From JANQMX01 sp965247175 (GTDB lineage: Bacteria; Pseudomonadota; Alphaproteobacteria; Kiloniellales; DSM-21159): 64,000 nucleotides of DNA. Where the stretch lies: positions 2,790,001 to 2,854,000 of the forward strand of contig OZ252006.1 in NCBI GenBank assembly GCA_965247175.1, read 5' to 3'. The notes under the pieces are model-generated. The model was given only the letters and a program-made list of their open reading frames with translations. It searched no databases and was not told the origin of the DNA. This document shows positions 36,063 through 44,011 of the stretch, piece by piece (positions within the stretch are counted from its first letter, which is position 1; the number at the start of each line of letters is the position of its first letter). Position numbers and translations under genes: made by a program.

Positions 36063-37154
36063 CACGCGGGCGATGATGTCGGGGCGCAGGTACTCGGCGA
36101 CGCGGCCGGCGACATGGGCGATCAGTGCCGCCTCGCTCTTGCTGGCCGACCAGTCGCTGCCGCCGGCCTCCAGAGCCTCGGCCGACTTGGCGTTGCCGCG
36201 ATGCTGCACCGACCACATGACGCACCAGGTGATGGCGCGCAGGAAGAGCAGGCGGCGCATGGGGATGAGCCAGGGGCGCAGCCGCTGGGCCAGGCCCTCC
36301 GCCCCCACCTCGGCGATGATCTCCAGATAGTGGCGGTAGAAGGCGGCGACCTCGTCGAGGCTCAGCTCGGCATAGACATCGAGATCCCAGGTGGTCGAGG
36401 AGTAGACCGTCGTATGCGCAAGATCGACCCCGGGCGAGCCATAGAGCGCCTTCTCCAGATCGACGATGACCGCCTTGCCGGCCGCGTCGATCAGGAAGTT
36501 GCCGGGATGACTGTCGGTCAGCACCAGGGTGACCGGCTGGGCGATATCGTCCAAGCCGGCGGCGAAGTCGCGTGCCCAGGTAAGTTCGGCTTCGATCTCC
36601 TGGCGGCTCTCGACCGCCAAGCCGGCCTCGGGGATGAAGCGGGCCTGCTCTTCGATCTCGGTCAGGAGGCCCGCGACCGGGTTGGCGTGATCCTCCAGCG
36701 GCGGGCGGGCCTCGGGTGGCGGCAGCGCCAGGGCATGGACCTTGGCCATGCAGGCGGCGAGCGCCGGCAGCTCCTCCGGCAGCTTGACCGGCCGCCCGGC
36801 AATCTCCTCCACCACCAGGGCGCCGAAAGGCAGGCCGTCGCGCGGCCGCAGCACGCCGGCCAGCTTCGGGCCGTGGCCGCTCTCGCTGACCCGGGCAAAG
36901 CAGGCGGCCTGATAGCGCAGGTTGTCGGCCGGCGCATAGCCGCGCTGACTCTGCTTGGGAATGCGCAGCAAGAGGCCGGAGCCGACCAGCCGCAGATGGT
37001 CGTGGGCCAAGCCCTTGTCGGTCAGCTTGGCAAGCGGGTGATCGGCCAGAGGGCGCAGCGCGGCCTTCGCCTGCAGCCCGCTCCCGATCGCGGCGACGAG
37101 GTCCGGCGACAGGTCGCCAGCGGCGTCTTCTGGGACTGCGCTCTCAGCGGTCAT
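36018..37154 (-). CDS. phosphotransferase, APH/choline-kinase-like fold
   Basis: A 378-residue member of the aminoglycoside-phosphotransferase-like kinase superfamily. The catalytic loop is VLTDSHPGNFLID (HxxN type; the usual catalytic Asp position has Ser, DSHPGN, with Asp preceding) and the metal-binding aspartate is in AVIVDLEKALYGSPGVDLAH. The N-terminal lobe includes LLRIPKQSQRGYAP. The substrate is unknown. It lies between the arsR-arsC gene and two glycosyltransferase genes of arsenosugar-linked families, so a role with a small sugar-like metabolite is possible. The arsR-arsC gene would be its direct convergent neighbour without the inserted NTPase. Confidence 0.82.
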   Translation of the reverse strand: MTAESAVPEDAAGDLSPDLVAAIGSGLQAKAALRPLADHPLAKLTDKGLAHDHLRLVGSGLLLRIPKQSQRGYAPADNLRYQAACFARVSESGHGPKLAGVLRPRDGLPFGALVVEEIAGRPVKLPEELPALAACMAKVHALALPPPEARPPLEDHANPVAGLLTEIEEQARFIPEAGLAVESRQEIEAELTWARDFAAGLDDIAQPVTLVLTDSHPGNFLIDAAGKAVIVDLEKALYGSPGVDLAHTTVYSSTTWDLDVYAELSLDEVAAFYRHYLEIIAEVGAEGLAQRLRPWLIPMRRLLFLRAITWCVMWSVQHRGNAKSAEALEAGGSDWSASKSEAALIAHVAGRVAEYLRPDIIARVRSEWLDTPNLDALI

Positions 37155-37204
37155 GGCCGGGCAGATAGCATGTCTCCGCCTGCCGTGCTATCTGCCGAGC
37201 CGCC

Positions 37205-37891
37205 ATGGCCCCCTCCCTGCCTCAGCTCTCGGTCGTCATTCCCGCGCTTGACGCGGCCCAGTCCTTGCCGGGCTGCCTGTCCTCGCTGGAAGAGGCCGCG
37301 CCGGGCGAGGTCATCTTGGTCGACGGCGGTTCGAGCGACGGCACGGTCGCCTTGGCTGAATCGCACGACGCCCGCGTTGTCGCTTCTCCGCGCGGCCGCG
37401 GCCCCCAGCTGCGTGCCGGCGGGGACGCGGCTCAAGGCACATGGCTGCTGTTCCTCCATGCGGACACGCGCCTCGCCACCGGATGGCCGCAAGAGGTGGC
37501 CGCCTTCATGGCGGCGCCGGGCAACCGCGAAAGGGCGGCCGTGTTCCGCTTCGCCCTCGACGACCCTGCATCGCAAGCCCGCCGGGTCGAGCGCCTGGCC
37601 AACTGGCGGGCGCGGCGCCTGGCCCTGCCCTACGGCGATCAGGGCCTGCTGCTGAGCCGCGACTTCTATCGCGCCTTGGGGAGCTTCAAGCCGCTCCCTT
37701 TGATGGAGGATGTGGAGCTGGTGCGGCGCATCGGCCGGCGGCGCCTGGCCTTTCTGGATTCCCAAGCCGTGACCTCGGCGGAGCGTTACCGGCGGGGCGG
37801 CTGGTGGGGCCGGCCGGCCCGCAACGTCTGCCTGCTCGGCGCCTACTTCCTCGGCTGCCCACCCCGGCTCCTGGCGCGGCTCTACGGATGA
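37205..37891 (+). CDS. TIGR04283-type glycosyltransferase (arsenosugar-associated)
   Basis: A 228-residue GT-A glycosyltransferase: LSVVIPALDAAQSLPGCLSSL at the N-terminus, nucleotide-sugar residues EVILVDGGSSDGTVALA, PRGRGPQLRAGGDAAQG and the metal-binding LFLHADTRL near residue 80. The pattern matches the family annotated as TIGR04283 arsenosugar biosynthesis glycosyltransferase; that name rests on genomic association and activity here is not proven. It overlaps the next gene by four bases (ATGA, 37888-37891), so the two are coupled. Confidence 0.88.
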   Translation: MAPSLPQLSVVIPALDAAQSLPGCLSSLEEAAPGEVILVDGGSSDGTVALAESHDARVVASPRGRGPQLRAGGDAAQGTWLLFLHADTRLATGWPQEVAAFMAAPGNRERAAVFRFALDDPASQARRVERLANWRARRLALPYGDQGLLLSRDFYRALGSFKPLPLMEDVELVRRIGRRRLAFLDSQAVTSAERYRRGGWWGRPARNVCLLGAYFLGCPPRLLARLYG

Positions 37892-38532
37892 CGTCGCGCG
37901 GCTTCGAGCGGCACCTGGTGATCATGGCGCGCGTGCCCCGGCTCTGCCAGGGCAAGCGGCGTCTCGCGCGCGATCTGGGCGAGCTCGCCACCTGGCGCTT
38001 TCAGCGCCGGCAGCTCGACGGGCTCCTGCGGCGCCTGAACCGGCCCGGCTGCTGGCGACTTTGGCTCTGCCTGACACCGGACCACCTCGCCTGGCCCGGC
38101 AACATCTCACTGCCAAGCGGAACAGAGATTCTGCGGCAAGGCCGCGGCGATCTGGGCCAGCGCATGGCCCGCCCCTTTCGCCGGCTGCCGCCCGGACCTC
38201 TGGTCATGATCGGCGCCGACATCCCGGGCATCCGCGCCGATGACATCCGCCAAGCCTTTCGATCGCTCGGCCGCCGGCGCTGGGTCTTCGGCCCGGCCGA
38301 CGACGGCGGCTATTGGCTGATCGGCGCGCGGCGACGTCCCGTTGTTCCTACCGCGATGCGTTTGCCGTTCGACGGCGTGCGCTGGGGCAGCAGCCACGCC
38401 CTGGCCGACACGCTCGCCAACCTCACGCCTGGCAAACACGCGCTGCTGCGGGAACTGATCGATGTGGATACGGCTGCGGACCTGGCGCGCGTCACTCGGC
38501 GGCCGGCAGGTGCTCCTTCAGCCGCGGCATGA
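37888..38532 (+). CDS. TIGR04282/DUF2064-type glycosyltransferase-like protein (arsenosugar-associated)
   Basis: A 214-residue protein starting at the ATGA overlap with the previous gene (MTSRGFERHLVIMARVPRLC). It shows MIGADIPGIRADDIRQAF and VFGPADDGGYWLIGAR, the hallmark segments of DUF2064 proteins annotated TIGR04282. In this family it often occurs next to TIGR04283, as here. A variant is the N-terminal MARVPRLCQGKRRLARDL in place of the common APxxGxxKTRL. Its end overlaps the convergent moaB gene by 41 bases. Confidence 0.88.
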   Translation: MTSRGFERHLVIMARVPRLCQGKRRLARDLGELATWRFQRRQLDGLLRRLNRPGCWRLWLCLTPDHLAWPGNISLPSGTEILRQGRGDLGQRMARPFRRLPPGPLVMIGADIPGIRADDIRQAFRSLGRRRWVFGPADDGGYWLIGARRRPVVPTAMRLPFDGVRWGSSHALADTLANLTPGKHALLRELIDVDTAADLARVTRRPAGAPSAAA

Positions 38533-39037
38533 GCTCGACGAGATTGCAGGGCCGGTGCCGGCTGTCGAGCTGCCAGCGCAGGATCTCGTTCCAGCCGTCC
38601 TTGCAGGCGCCGGTCGAGCCGGGCAGCGCAAAAAGGTAGGTGCCGCCGGCCACGCCGCCCAGGGCGCGCGACTGCATGGTCGAGGTGCCGATGGTCTTGT
38701 AGCTCAACCAGCGAAAGAGCTCGCCGAAGCCTTCGATCTCTTTTTCCAGGACCCGGTCGAAGGCCTCCGGCGTGATGTCGCGGCCGGTGACGCCGGTCCC
38801 GCCGGTCGAGATCACGCAGTCGACCGCCGGGTCGTCGATGCAGCTCCGGAGGAAGGCCTCGATCGTATCGGCGTTGTCCTTGACGATCTCCCGCCGTACC
38901 ACCTTGTGCCCGTCGCCAGAGATCAGCTCCTGCAGTTTATCGCCGGACTTGTCGTTCTCCAGGCTCCGGGTGTCGGAGACCGTCAGAACGGCAATGTTGA
39001 CGGGTAGGAATGGAAGGCTCTCGTCGATCTTGGCCAT
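38492..39037 (-). CDS. moaB: molybdenum cofactor biosynthesis protein B
   Basis: A 181-residue MogA/MoaB-family protein that acts in molybdopterin handling (adenylylation step). Start at ATG 39035-39037 (MAKIDESLPFLPVNIAVLTV); the longer frame upstream is not homologous. Landmarks: VSDTRSLENDKSGDKLQELI, the substrate loop VISTGGTGVTGRDITPEA and the C-terminal GTYLFALPGSTGACKDGW. It is convergent with and overlaps the DUF2064 glycosyltransferase gene by 41 bases, which is unusually long. Confidence 0.95.
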   Translation of the reverse strand: MAKIDESLPFLPVNIAVLTVSDTRSLENDKSGDKLQELISGDGHKVVRREIVKDNADTIEAFLRSCIDDPAVDCVISTGGTGVTGRDITPEAFDRVLEKEIEGFGELFRWLSYKTIGTSTMQSRALGGVAGGTYLFALPGSTGACKDGWNEILRWQLDSRHRPCNLVELMPRLKEHLPAAE

Positions 39038-39093
39038 TAGAGGGCGCCCCGGCTCGCCAGGCGGGACGGCCGCTTGCCGCCCCGCTGGCAGGA

Positions 39094-40932
39094 TTAGTCG
39101 AGCGCCCGGTAGAGAGGACGACCTCCCTTGGCCAGGGCGGCCAGCGACGGCACTTCCTGACCCAGGCGCATGCGGTAGATCCAATAGTTGGCAAGCACGC
39201 GCTCGATGAACAAGCGGGTTTCGCCGGCCGGCAGCATCTCGATGAAGAGCAGCTGATCGTCGACGTCGATGCCGCGCTCCGTCATGCGCTTTTCCCACTT
39301 GATGAGATTGCCCGGGCCGCCGTTGTAGGCCGCGGCCAGACGGAAGAGGTCATCACCCGCGCTGGTGTACTTCATGAGATGCGCGAGATAGTGCTGCGCC
39401 AGCTCCATGTTGACCGCCGGATCGTAGAGATCGTCCAGCTGGCGCAGCTTCTTGTTGGTTCGCTTGGCGACGAACTTTGCCGTGGTCGGCATCAGCTGCA
39501 TCAGGCCACGCGCGCCGACGCCCGACTTGGCCCGCGGGTCGAACTGCGACTCCCGGCGCATCAGCGCGTAGAGCAGGGCACGGTCGACCTCGAAGCCGTT
39601 TTCCGGCTCCCAATGCGGGATGGGATAGAGCGCCGCCGTGACGGCCCCGTCGAGCTGCTGCTCCTTCGGGAAGTAGCTGGCCAGGCGCAAGGCCAGAGCC
39701 GGCAGCTGGGCCCGGTCCGCCAGGAAGAGCAGAGACTTGCCGCGCTCCCGCACGTTCCAGTCGTCCAGGCTCATGATCTCCCGGCCGGCCAGCTCGGACT
39801 GGCCGACCTGGACCAGCGCCGCCGCGCGGATCAGCCTGGGATCTTCCTTCAGCGGGCGCAGTTCCTTGTTGGTCCAGCGCGACTTGTTGAAGCGCAGGTT
39901 GGCCGGCAGGCCGAGCGTCTGACGCGCCAGCAGGCCATAGAAGGTGTGCGGGTGGTCGAGAGCGACCCTGAGCCAATCACTCATGCCGCCCGGGTTGCGA
40001 CTCTTCAGAGCCGCCCGACCGGCCCAGAAGGCACCGGCGGAGCGCTGCCAGTCGTCGGCCAGCTCGGACTTGGCGAGCTGCCCGAAGTGGCTCTCGGCAC
40101 GGGCCGGCTTGTCGGTCAGCCAAGCGGCCAGACCGGCAACCCAGTAGGCGTAGGGATAGTCCTCACCGGAACGGGACGCCGCGCGATGCGCCAGGCGCTC
40201 GGCCTCGGCGAAGGAACCGCGCTGCAGCTGCGCCCAGGCCATGCTGATGGCGAGCCGATCACGCTCGACCTGGTCGAGCAGCCGCTTGGCGGCCCGGCTG
40301 TCGATGTAGCGGCCGGCCTTGGTGAAGTCGCCGCGGCGGACGAGCCCCCGCACTTTCTTCTCCAGGCCGCGCGCATGGGTCTTGTCCTGCGCGCTGCGCT
40401 TCATCGGCGAGCGATAGCGGTAGGGCGTGCCGCCGGCGGCCGGCGGCAGGCCGGCGAAGGCGGAGGCCGGCGGCTGCGGCTTGGCAGCGCCAGAGGGCTT
40501 CCGCTTCATCGCCAAGCGGTAGATCTTGGCGGCACCCGGATGGTCCGCATAGTCCTCCAGCCACTCCGACAGCTCGTCGAAGCGGGAGACATAGGCCGTG
40601 GGATGCATGTAGCGCTGATAGAGCACGTGGCCCATCAGGCGCTTGTCGCGCAAGGCGGCGATCTCCCGATCGGCAGCCTTGAGGTCGCCAGCCTCTTGCA
40701 GCGCGAAGATACGGCGATAGCGTTCCGCATCCCGCGGCGCCAAGACCTCGATGGCCGAGCGTTCCAGCGCCCTCGGCAAGGACGCCGTCTCACGGCCGGT
40801 CTCCAACGCCGCTGCAGGCTGCAGCGAAGCCGTCGCGAAAACCATCGTGGCAATGGCTGCGCCCGCCAAGCTGGCGGTGAGCAACCCCTTCGCGCGAACC
40901 ACCCCCGATACGCGCGCGATACCTCGGCTCAT
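39094..40932 (-). CDS. lytic transglycosylase (SLT type)
   Basis: Periplasmic murein lytic transglycosylase cleaving the MurNAc-GlcNAc bond. The ATG at 40930-40932 (MSRGIARVSGVVRAKG) starts a signal peptide ending near AAALE; a TTG three codons upstream is possible. An N-terminal superhelical U-like domain (about 70-420, with FWAGRAALKSRNP and FYGLLARQTLG) leads to the C-terminal catalytic domain: ALMRRESQFDPRAKSGVGAR (catalytic Glu), GLMQLMPTTAK, AAYNGGPGNLIKW. About 612 residues, normal for the Slt70 group. Confidence 0.94.
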   Translation of the reverse strand: MSRGIARVSGVVRAKGLLTASLAGAAIATMVFATASLQPAAALETGRETASLPRALERSAIEVLAPRDAERYRRIFALQEAGDLKAADREIAALRDKRLMGHVLYQRYMHPTAYVSRFDELSEWLEDYADHPGAAKIYRLAMKRKPSGAAKPQPPASAFAGLPPAAGGTPYRYRSPMKRSAQDKTHARGLEKKVRGLVRRGDFTKAGRYIDSRAAKRLLDQVERDRLAISMAWAQLQRGSFAEAERLAHRAASRSGEDYPYAYWVAGLAAWLTDKPARAESHFGQLAKSELADDWQRSAGAFWAGRAALKSRNPGGMSDWLRVALDHPHTFYGLLARQTLGLPANLRFNKSRWTNKELRPLKEDPRLIRAAALVQVGQSELAGREIMSLDDWNVRERGKSLLFLADRAQLPALALRLASYFPKEQQLDGAVTAALYPIPHWEPENGFEVDRALLYALMRRESQFDPRAKSGVGARGLMQLMPTTAKFVAKRTNKKLRQLDDLYDPAVNMELAQHYLAHLMKYTSAGDDLFRLAAAYNGGPGNLIKWEKRMTERGIDVDDQLLFIEMLPAGETRLFIERVLANYWIYRMRLGQEVPSLAALAKGGRPLYRALD

Positions 40933-41045
40933 CAAATCCAAAGGTAAGGCCCTCCATCACCTGGAACCGTTAACCGATTCCAGCCCTTTCGAACCTCCGC
41001 TGTGTGAAACCCCTTAGCCGCAAGTTTCCGACCCATGCGGCTCAA

Positions 41046-41073
41046 CCTTTTCGAAATATTTTAGGCGAAAAGG
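41046..41073. repeat. 8-bp inverted repeat in the spacer between the transglycosylase and UDG-like genes
   Basis: CCTTTTCG (41046-41053) and CGAAAAGG (41066-41073) around a 12-base AT-rich centre, in the 177-base spacer upstream of the transglycosylase gene. It could be an operator, or a terminator for the UDG-like gene. Nothing else is apparent in this spacer. Confidence 0.4.
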
Positions 41074-41109
41074 GCCCAAATTGCGAGTCCGAAACGGCGC
41101 ATAGCGCCT

Positions 41110-41967
41110 TCACGAAATGTGAACGCCGGAGCTAATCGCTTGTTTGAATTTGAGAAAATCCTGCCAGGCAAATCGCTTTTGGGCCGGCTGCCGGAGCAGG
41201 TAAGCGGGGTGCAACATAGCTAACGCGGGGATAACTCTGCCACCTGGAGTCGTTTGGTAATCATACCAATGACCGCGTAACTTTAGGATGCCGCGACTCT
41301 CGTGCAGCATCGACTTGGCCGCGATGCCACCCAAGAACATTAACAGACTTGGTTGCATCAACTCGATCTGCCGGTCGATGAAGGGGCGGCAGAGGGCAAG
41401 CTCGGCATCGGTCGGGTTGCGGTTCCCCGGCGGGCGCCAGAACAGCACGTTGGTGATGTAGACGTTGCTCTCGTCGAGGCCGATCCACTTCAGCATCTCG
41501 TCCAGCAAGCGCCCGGCCTCTCCGACGAAGGGTTGGCCCAGGCGGTCCTCGTTGGCGCCGGGGGCTTCGCCGATCAGGATGAGCTTGGCCTCAGGATTGC
41601 CGCGGCCGATCACGGTGTTCTTGGCCGAGGCCTTAAGCGCGCAGCCTTCGAAGGCGCGGATGGCCTCATGCAACGCCTCCACGCTCTCTGCCGCCCGGGC
41701 CAGGGCCTCGGCATCGGCCAGCCCGTCGACGGGGGCCGAGAGGCTCTCCGGCGGCGGCGTCCAGACCGGCGGCGGCTCCGGCGCCCGGACGCTGCTGCGC
41801 GGCTCCCTGGCCGGCTCCGAAGGTTGCGGCCGTTCGGCCAGCAACGCAGGCTGTGCAGGCGGTTGGGCCAAGCGGTTAACGGGCTCCCGCTCCAGGGCCT
41901 CGTCGGCCCCGTTCTCGACCAGCCAGGCCAGGGCCGCCAGGGCCTCCCGCTCGCTCATGCTTGCCAT
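41110..41967 (-). CDS. uracil-DNA glycosylase, family 4-like
   Basis: A 285-residue protein of the UDG superfamily: LILIGEAPGANEDRLGQPFVGEAGRLLDEML (water-activating motif GEAPGANED), NVLFWRPPGNRNPT and the C-terminal MLHPAYLLRQ (histidine motif). Residues 1 to about 95 are a Pro/Ala/Glu-rich extension. Family 4 enzymes normally bind a 4Fe-4S cluster by four cysteines; I count only two in the whole chain (FEGCALK and LALCRPF), so a canonical cluster looks impossible. Uracil excision is therefore probable but not certain. Confidence 0.85.
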   Translation of the reverse strand: MASMSEREALAALAWLVENGADEALEREPVNRLAQPPAQPALLAERPQPSEPAREPRSSVRAPEPPPVWTPPPESLSAPVDGLADAEALARAAESVEALHEAIRAFEGCALKASAKNTVIGRGNPEAKLILIGEAPGANEDRLGQPFVGEAGRLLDEMLKWIGLDESNVYITNVLFWRPPGNRNPTDAELALCRPFIDRQIELMQPSLLMFLGGIAAKSMLHESRGILKLRGHWYDYQTTPGGRVIPALAMLHPAYLLRQPAQKRFAWQDFLKFKQAISSGVHIS

Positions 41968-42040
41968 GGGGTTAATCTAGGGCCTTGTCCGACTAGGTGG
42001 AACCACTTCCGCGTTCATCCGATACGCGCCACCCCACTCC

Positions 42041-42137
42041 CTGTCACCCCGGCCTTGAGCCGGGGTCCATTCATCGGCCCGTGCGGACTTCGACATGGAT
42101 CCCGGCTCGCGGGCTTCGCCCTTGGCCGGGATGACAG
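42041..42137. repeat. REP-like palindromic intergenic element
   Basis: A 97-base element with terminal inverted repeats (CTGTCACCCCGGCC at the left and GGCCGGGATGACAG at the right) and internal palindromes containing CCGGGGTCCAT and ATGGATCCCGGCTCGCGGGC. The internal sequence closely resembles the dispersed palindromic repeats I know from many alphaproteobacterial genomes. It lies in the 231-base spacer between the UDG-like gene and the decarboxylase gene, which otherwise shows nothing assignable. Confidence 0.75.
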
Positions 42138-42198
42138 CCAGAAGATGCCGATAAGCGCTTCAGCCAGTCGCGCGATGGCGGCCGGCAGCACCCTGTCT

Positions 42199-43923
42199 TC
42201 ATCGGGGTGCGGTGATGTTGTTGCCGTTGCGGAATGCGGTGATCCACTGATCCCAGGTGATGTCTTGGCCGAACTTCGCGCGGGTGAGCTTGAACAGCTT
42301 CTCCGCGCCCGGCGGCATGGCATAGCGGTCGGTCACGACTTCGATATAGGCGGCCCGGTCGCCACGGTTGGCTTCTGCAAGCGCGGCGTCGAGCTCGCCC
42401 GTTGTGGTGACCTTGACGCAGTACCAGTCCTCGCAGCCAAGCGCTTCGGGCAGCTTGTGATACTGCCACTTCGCCAAGTCGTTATAGGGGGATTCCGGAT
42501 CCCGGCAGGTGTAGCGCTCGACCAGATAGCCGTCGTTGTTGACCACGATGAACACGGGCTTCAGCCCGAACATGTGGAACTGCCCGATCTCCTGCGCCGC
42601 AATCTGATGCGCCCCGTCCCCGGCGATGATCACCACGCGCCGGTCCGGTGCCGCGACCGCACAGCCGAGCGCGGCCGGCGTGCCCCAGCCGATCGAGGCC
42701 GCGAGCGACTGACTCTCAAACATGCAGCCTTCGGGCTTTTTCGTGATCGCTGCCGCGAGCGCGGCGCCGCTCGGGTCGCCGACGAGGATATCGCCCGGCT
42801 TCAGGAAGGACGCGAGCCGGGCATAGAAGGGGGCGCCGGCATCGATCGGATCGTCGCCCGAGCCTGTCGCCGCACCGAAGGGCGTCACGTGGTTGGGGGC
42901 GCCTTGATCGTCCCATCTCGGCAAGCGGTCGATCAGCGCTTCGATCGCGTCCTTCATCTCGACGTTCTCATACACGGCCCGGCTGACGCGAACGTGGTGG
43001 GCATAGATGTTGATCGACTTCTCCTGCGGGAAGGTGATCGTATTGAAGCCGGTGTTGAAGAAGTGCCGCTCCGGCGCCAACGCCAGCACGTATTCGCAAC
43101 GGTTCATGTATTCGTCGATCACAGGGTTGGCGAACTCGCCCTGCCAGACCCCCATGAAGTTTGGATGGGTCTCGTCCAGCGTGGTCGCATCCTGGTAGGG
43201 CGTGGTGAAGGGCAGGTTGGTGACGTCGATCAGCTTGGTGGCCAGCGCGGCCAAGCCGAGCCGTTGGACCATGATGCCGGGCACGATACAGGTCGGGCTG
43301 ACTCCCGAGATCATATCGACGATGTGATCCACCGCTTGCTGCAAGGCCACGGGGTCGCTCTTCGGATTGGCCAGCGGAACGCTGTCGGGCATCGTGCCGG
43401 TGATCGGCTTGTTCACCAGATCGCTCGGGAAGGCGAGCAGGCCCGGCTTTTGGTGATAGAGCACCGCCGCCAGGACGCGCTCGAACTCCTCGAGGCAGTT
43501 CTCCGGCGTTATAATCGCGCGCGCCACCGTCAGCTCCTCGGCCATGTCCACGAAGAGATCGTAGCGGTGGCGGCCGAGCATATGATGCCAGGCTTGGTGG
43601 CTGGCCTGCTGAACCGTCGAGGGATAGCCGGTGATCATGATCACCGGGCTGTGCTCCCCGTGCGCACCAGCCAGCGCTAGGTAGGATCCCAGCTCGCTGC
43701 CGTAGGTCTGGCAATAGACGCCGAGGCCCTTGAGGCGGGCGTAACCGTCCGCCGCGTAGCCGGCATTCAGCTCGTTACAGTTGCCGCGCCACGTGAGACC
43801 CGGCGTGTCGACGATCGCATCGAGCACGGGATAGACGTAGTCGCCGGGCACGCCGAAGATGTCGGCGACGCCGTAGTCCTTCAGGCGAGACAGCACATAT
43901 TGGATCACCGTCTGCTGCTGCAT
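42199..43923 (-). CDS. thiamine-diphosphate 2-keto-acid decarboxylase (pyruvate/indolepyruvate decarboxylase-like)
   Basis: A 574-residue ThDP enzyme. N-terminal PYR domain: DIFGVPGDYVYPVLDAIVD and the catalytic glutamate in GNCNELNAGYAADGYAR near residue 50; the decarboxylase His pair is seen in AWHHMLGRHRYD. PP domain: GWGTPAALGCAVAA and the ThDP/magnesium motif GDGAHQIAAQEIGQ ending in NNDGYLVER. This His pair distinguishes Pdc/Ipdc-type decarboxylases from acetolactate synthases. The substrate (pyruvate, phenylpyruvate or indolepyruvate) cannot be fixed. Start at ATG 43921-43923 (MQQQTVIQYVLSRL); the frame runs on upstream into speE without homology. Confidence 0.9.
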   Translation of the reverse strand: MQQQTVIQYVLSRLKDYGVADIFGVPGDYVYPVLDAIVDTPGLTWRGNCNELNAGYAADGYARLKGLGVYCQTYGSELGSYLALAGAHGEHSPVIMITGYPSTVQQASHQAWHHMLGRHRYDLFVDMAEELTVARAIITPENCLEEFERVLAAVLYHQKPGLLAFPSDLVNKPITGTMPDSVPLANPKSDPVALQQAVDHIVDMISGVSPTCIVPGIMVQRLGLAALATKLIDVTNLPFTTPYQDATTLDETHPNFMGVWQGEFANPVIDEYMNRCEYVLALAPERHFFNTGFNTITFPQEKSINIYAHHVRVSRAVYENVEMKDAIEALIDRLPRWDDQGAPNHVTPFGAATGSGDDPIDAGAPFYARLASFLKPGDILVGDPSGAALAAAITKKPEGCMFESQSLAASIGWGTPAALGCAVAAPDRRVVIIAGDGAHQIAAQEIGQFHMFGLKPVFIVVNNDGYLVERYTCRDPESPYNDLAKWQYHKLPEALGCEDWYCVKVTTTGELDAALAEANRGDRAAYIEVVTDRYAMPPGAEKLFKLTRAKFGQDITWDQWITAFRNGNNITAPR

Positions 43924-44011
43924 GGCCGCTAGCCCCCAAGCTGGGAACCCCCGAGTGAGATCCCTCGACGCGGTTAGCTTAGGCGAGAGACGCTGGCTTG
44001 CGAAGTGGGCG

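Noticed and set aside
35642..36076. Plus-strand open frame of 144 residues across the NTPase promoter region and right junction copy
   Set aside because: It crosses the arsC remnant in the wrong frame, has no recognisable domain and no good ribosome binding site, so it is not called as a gene.
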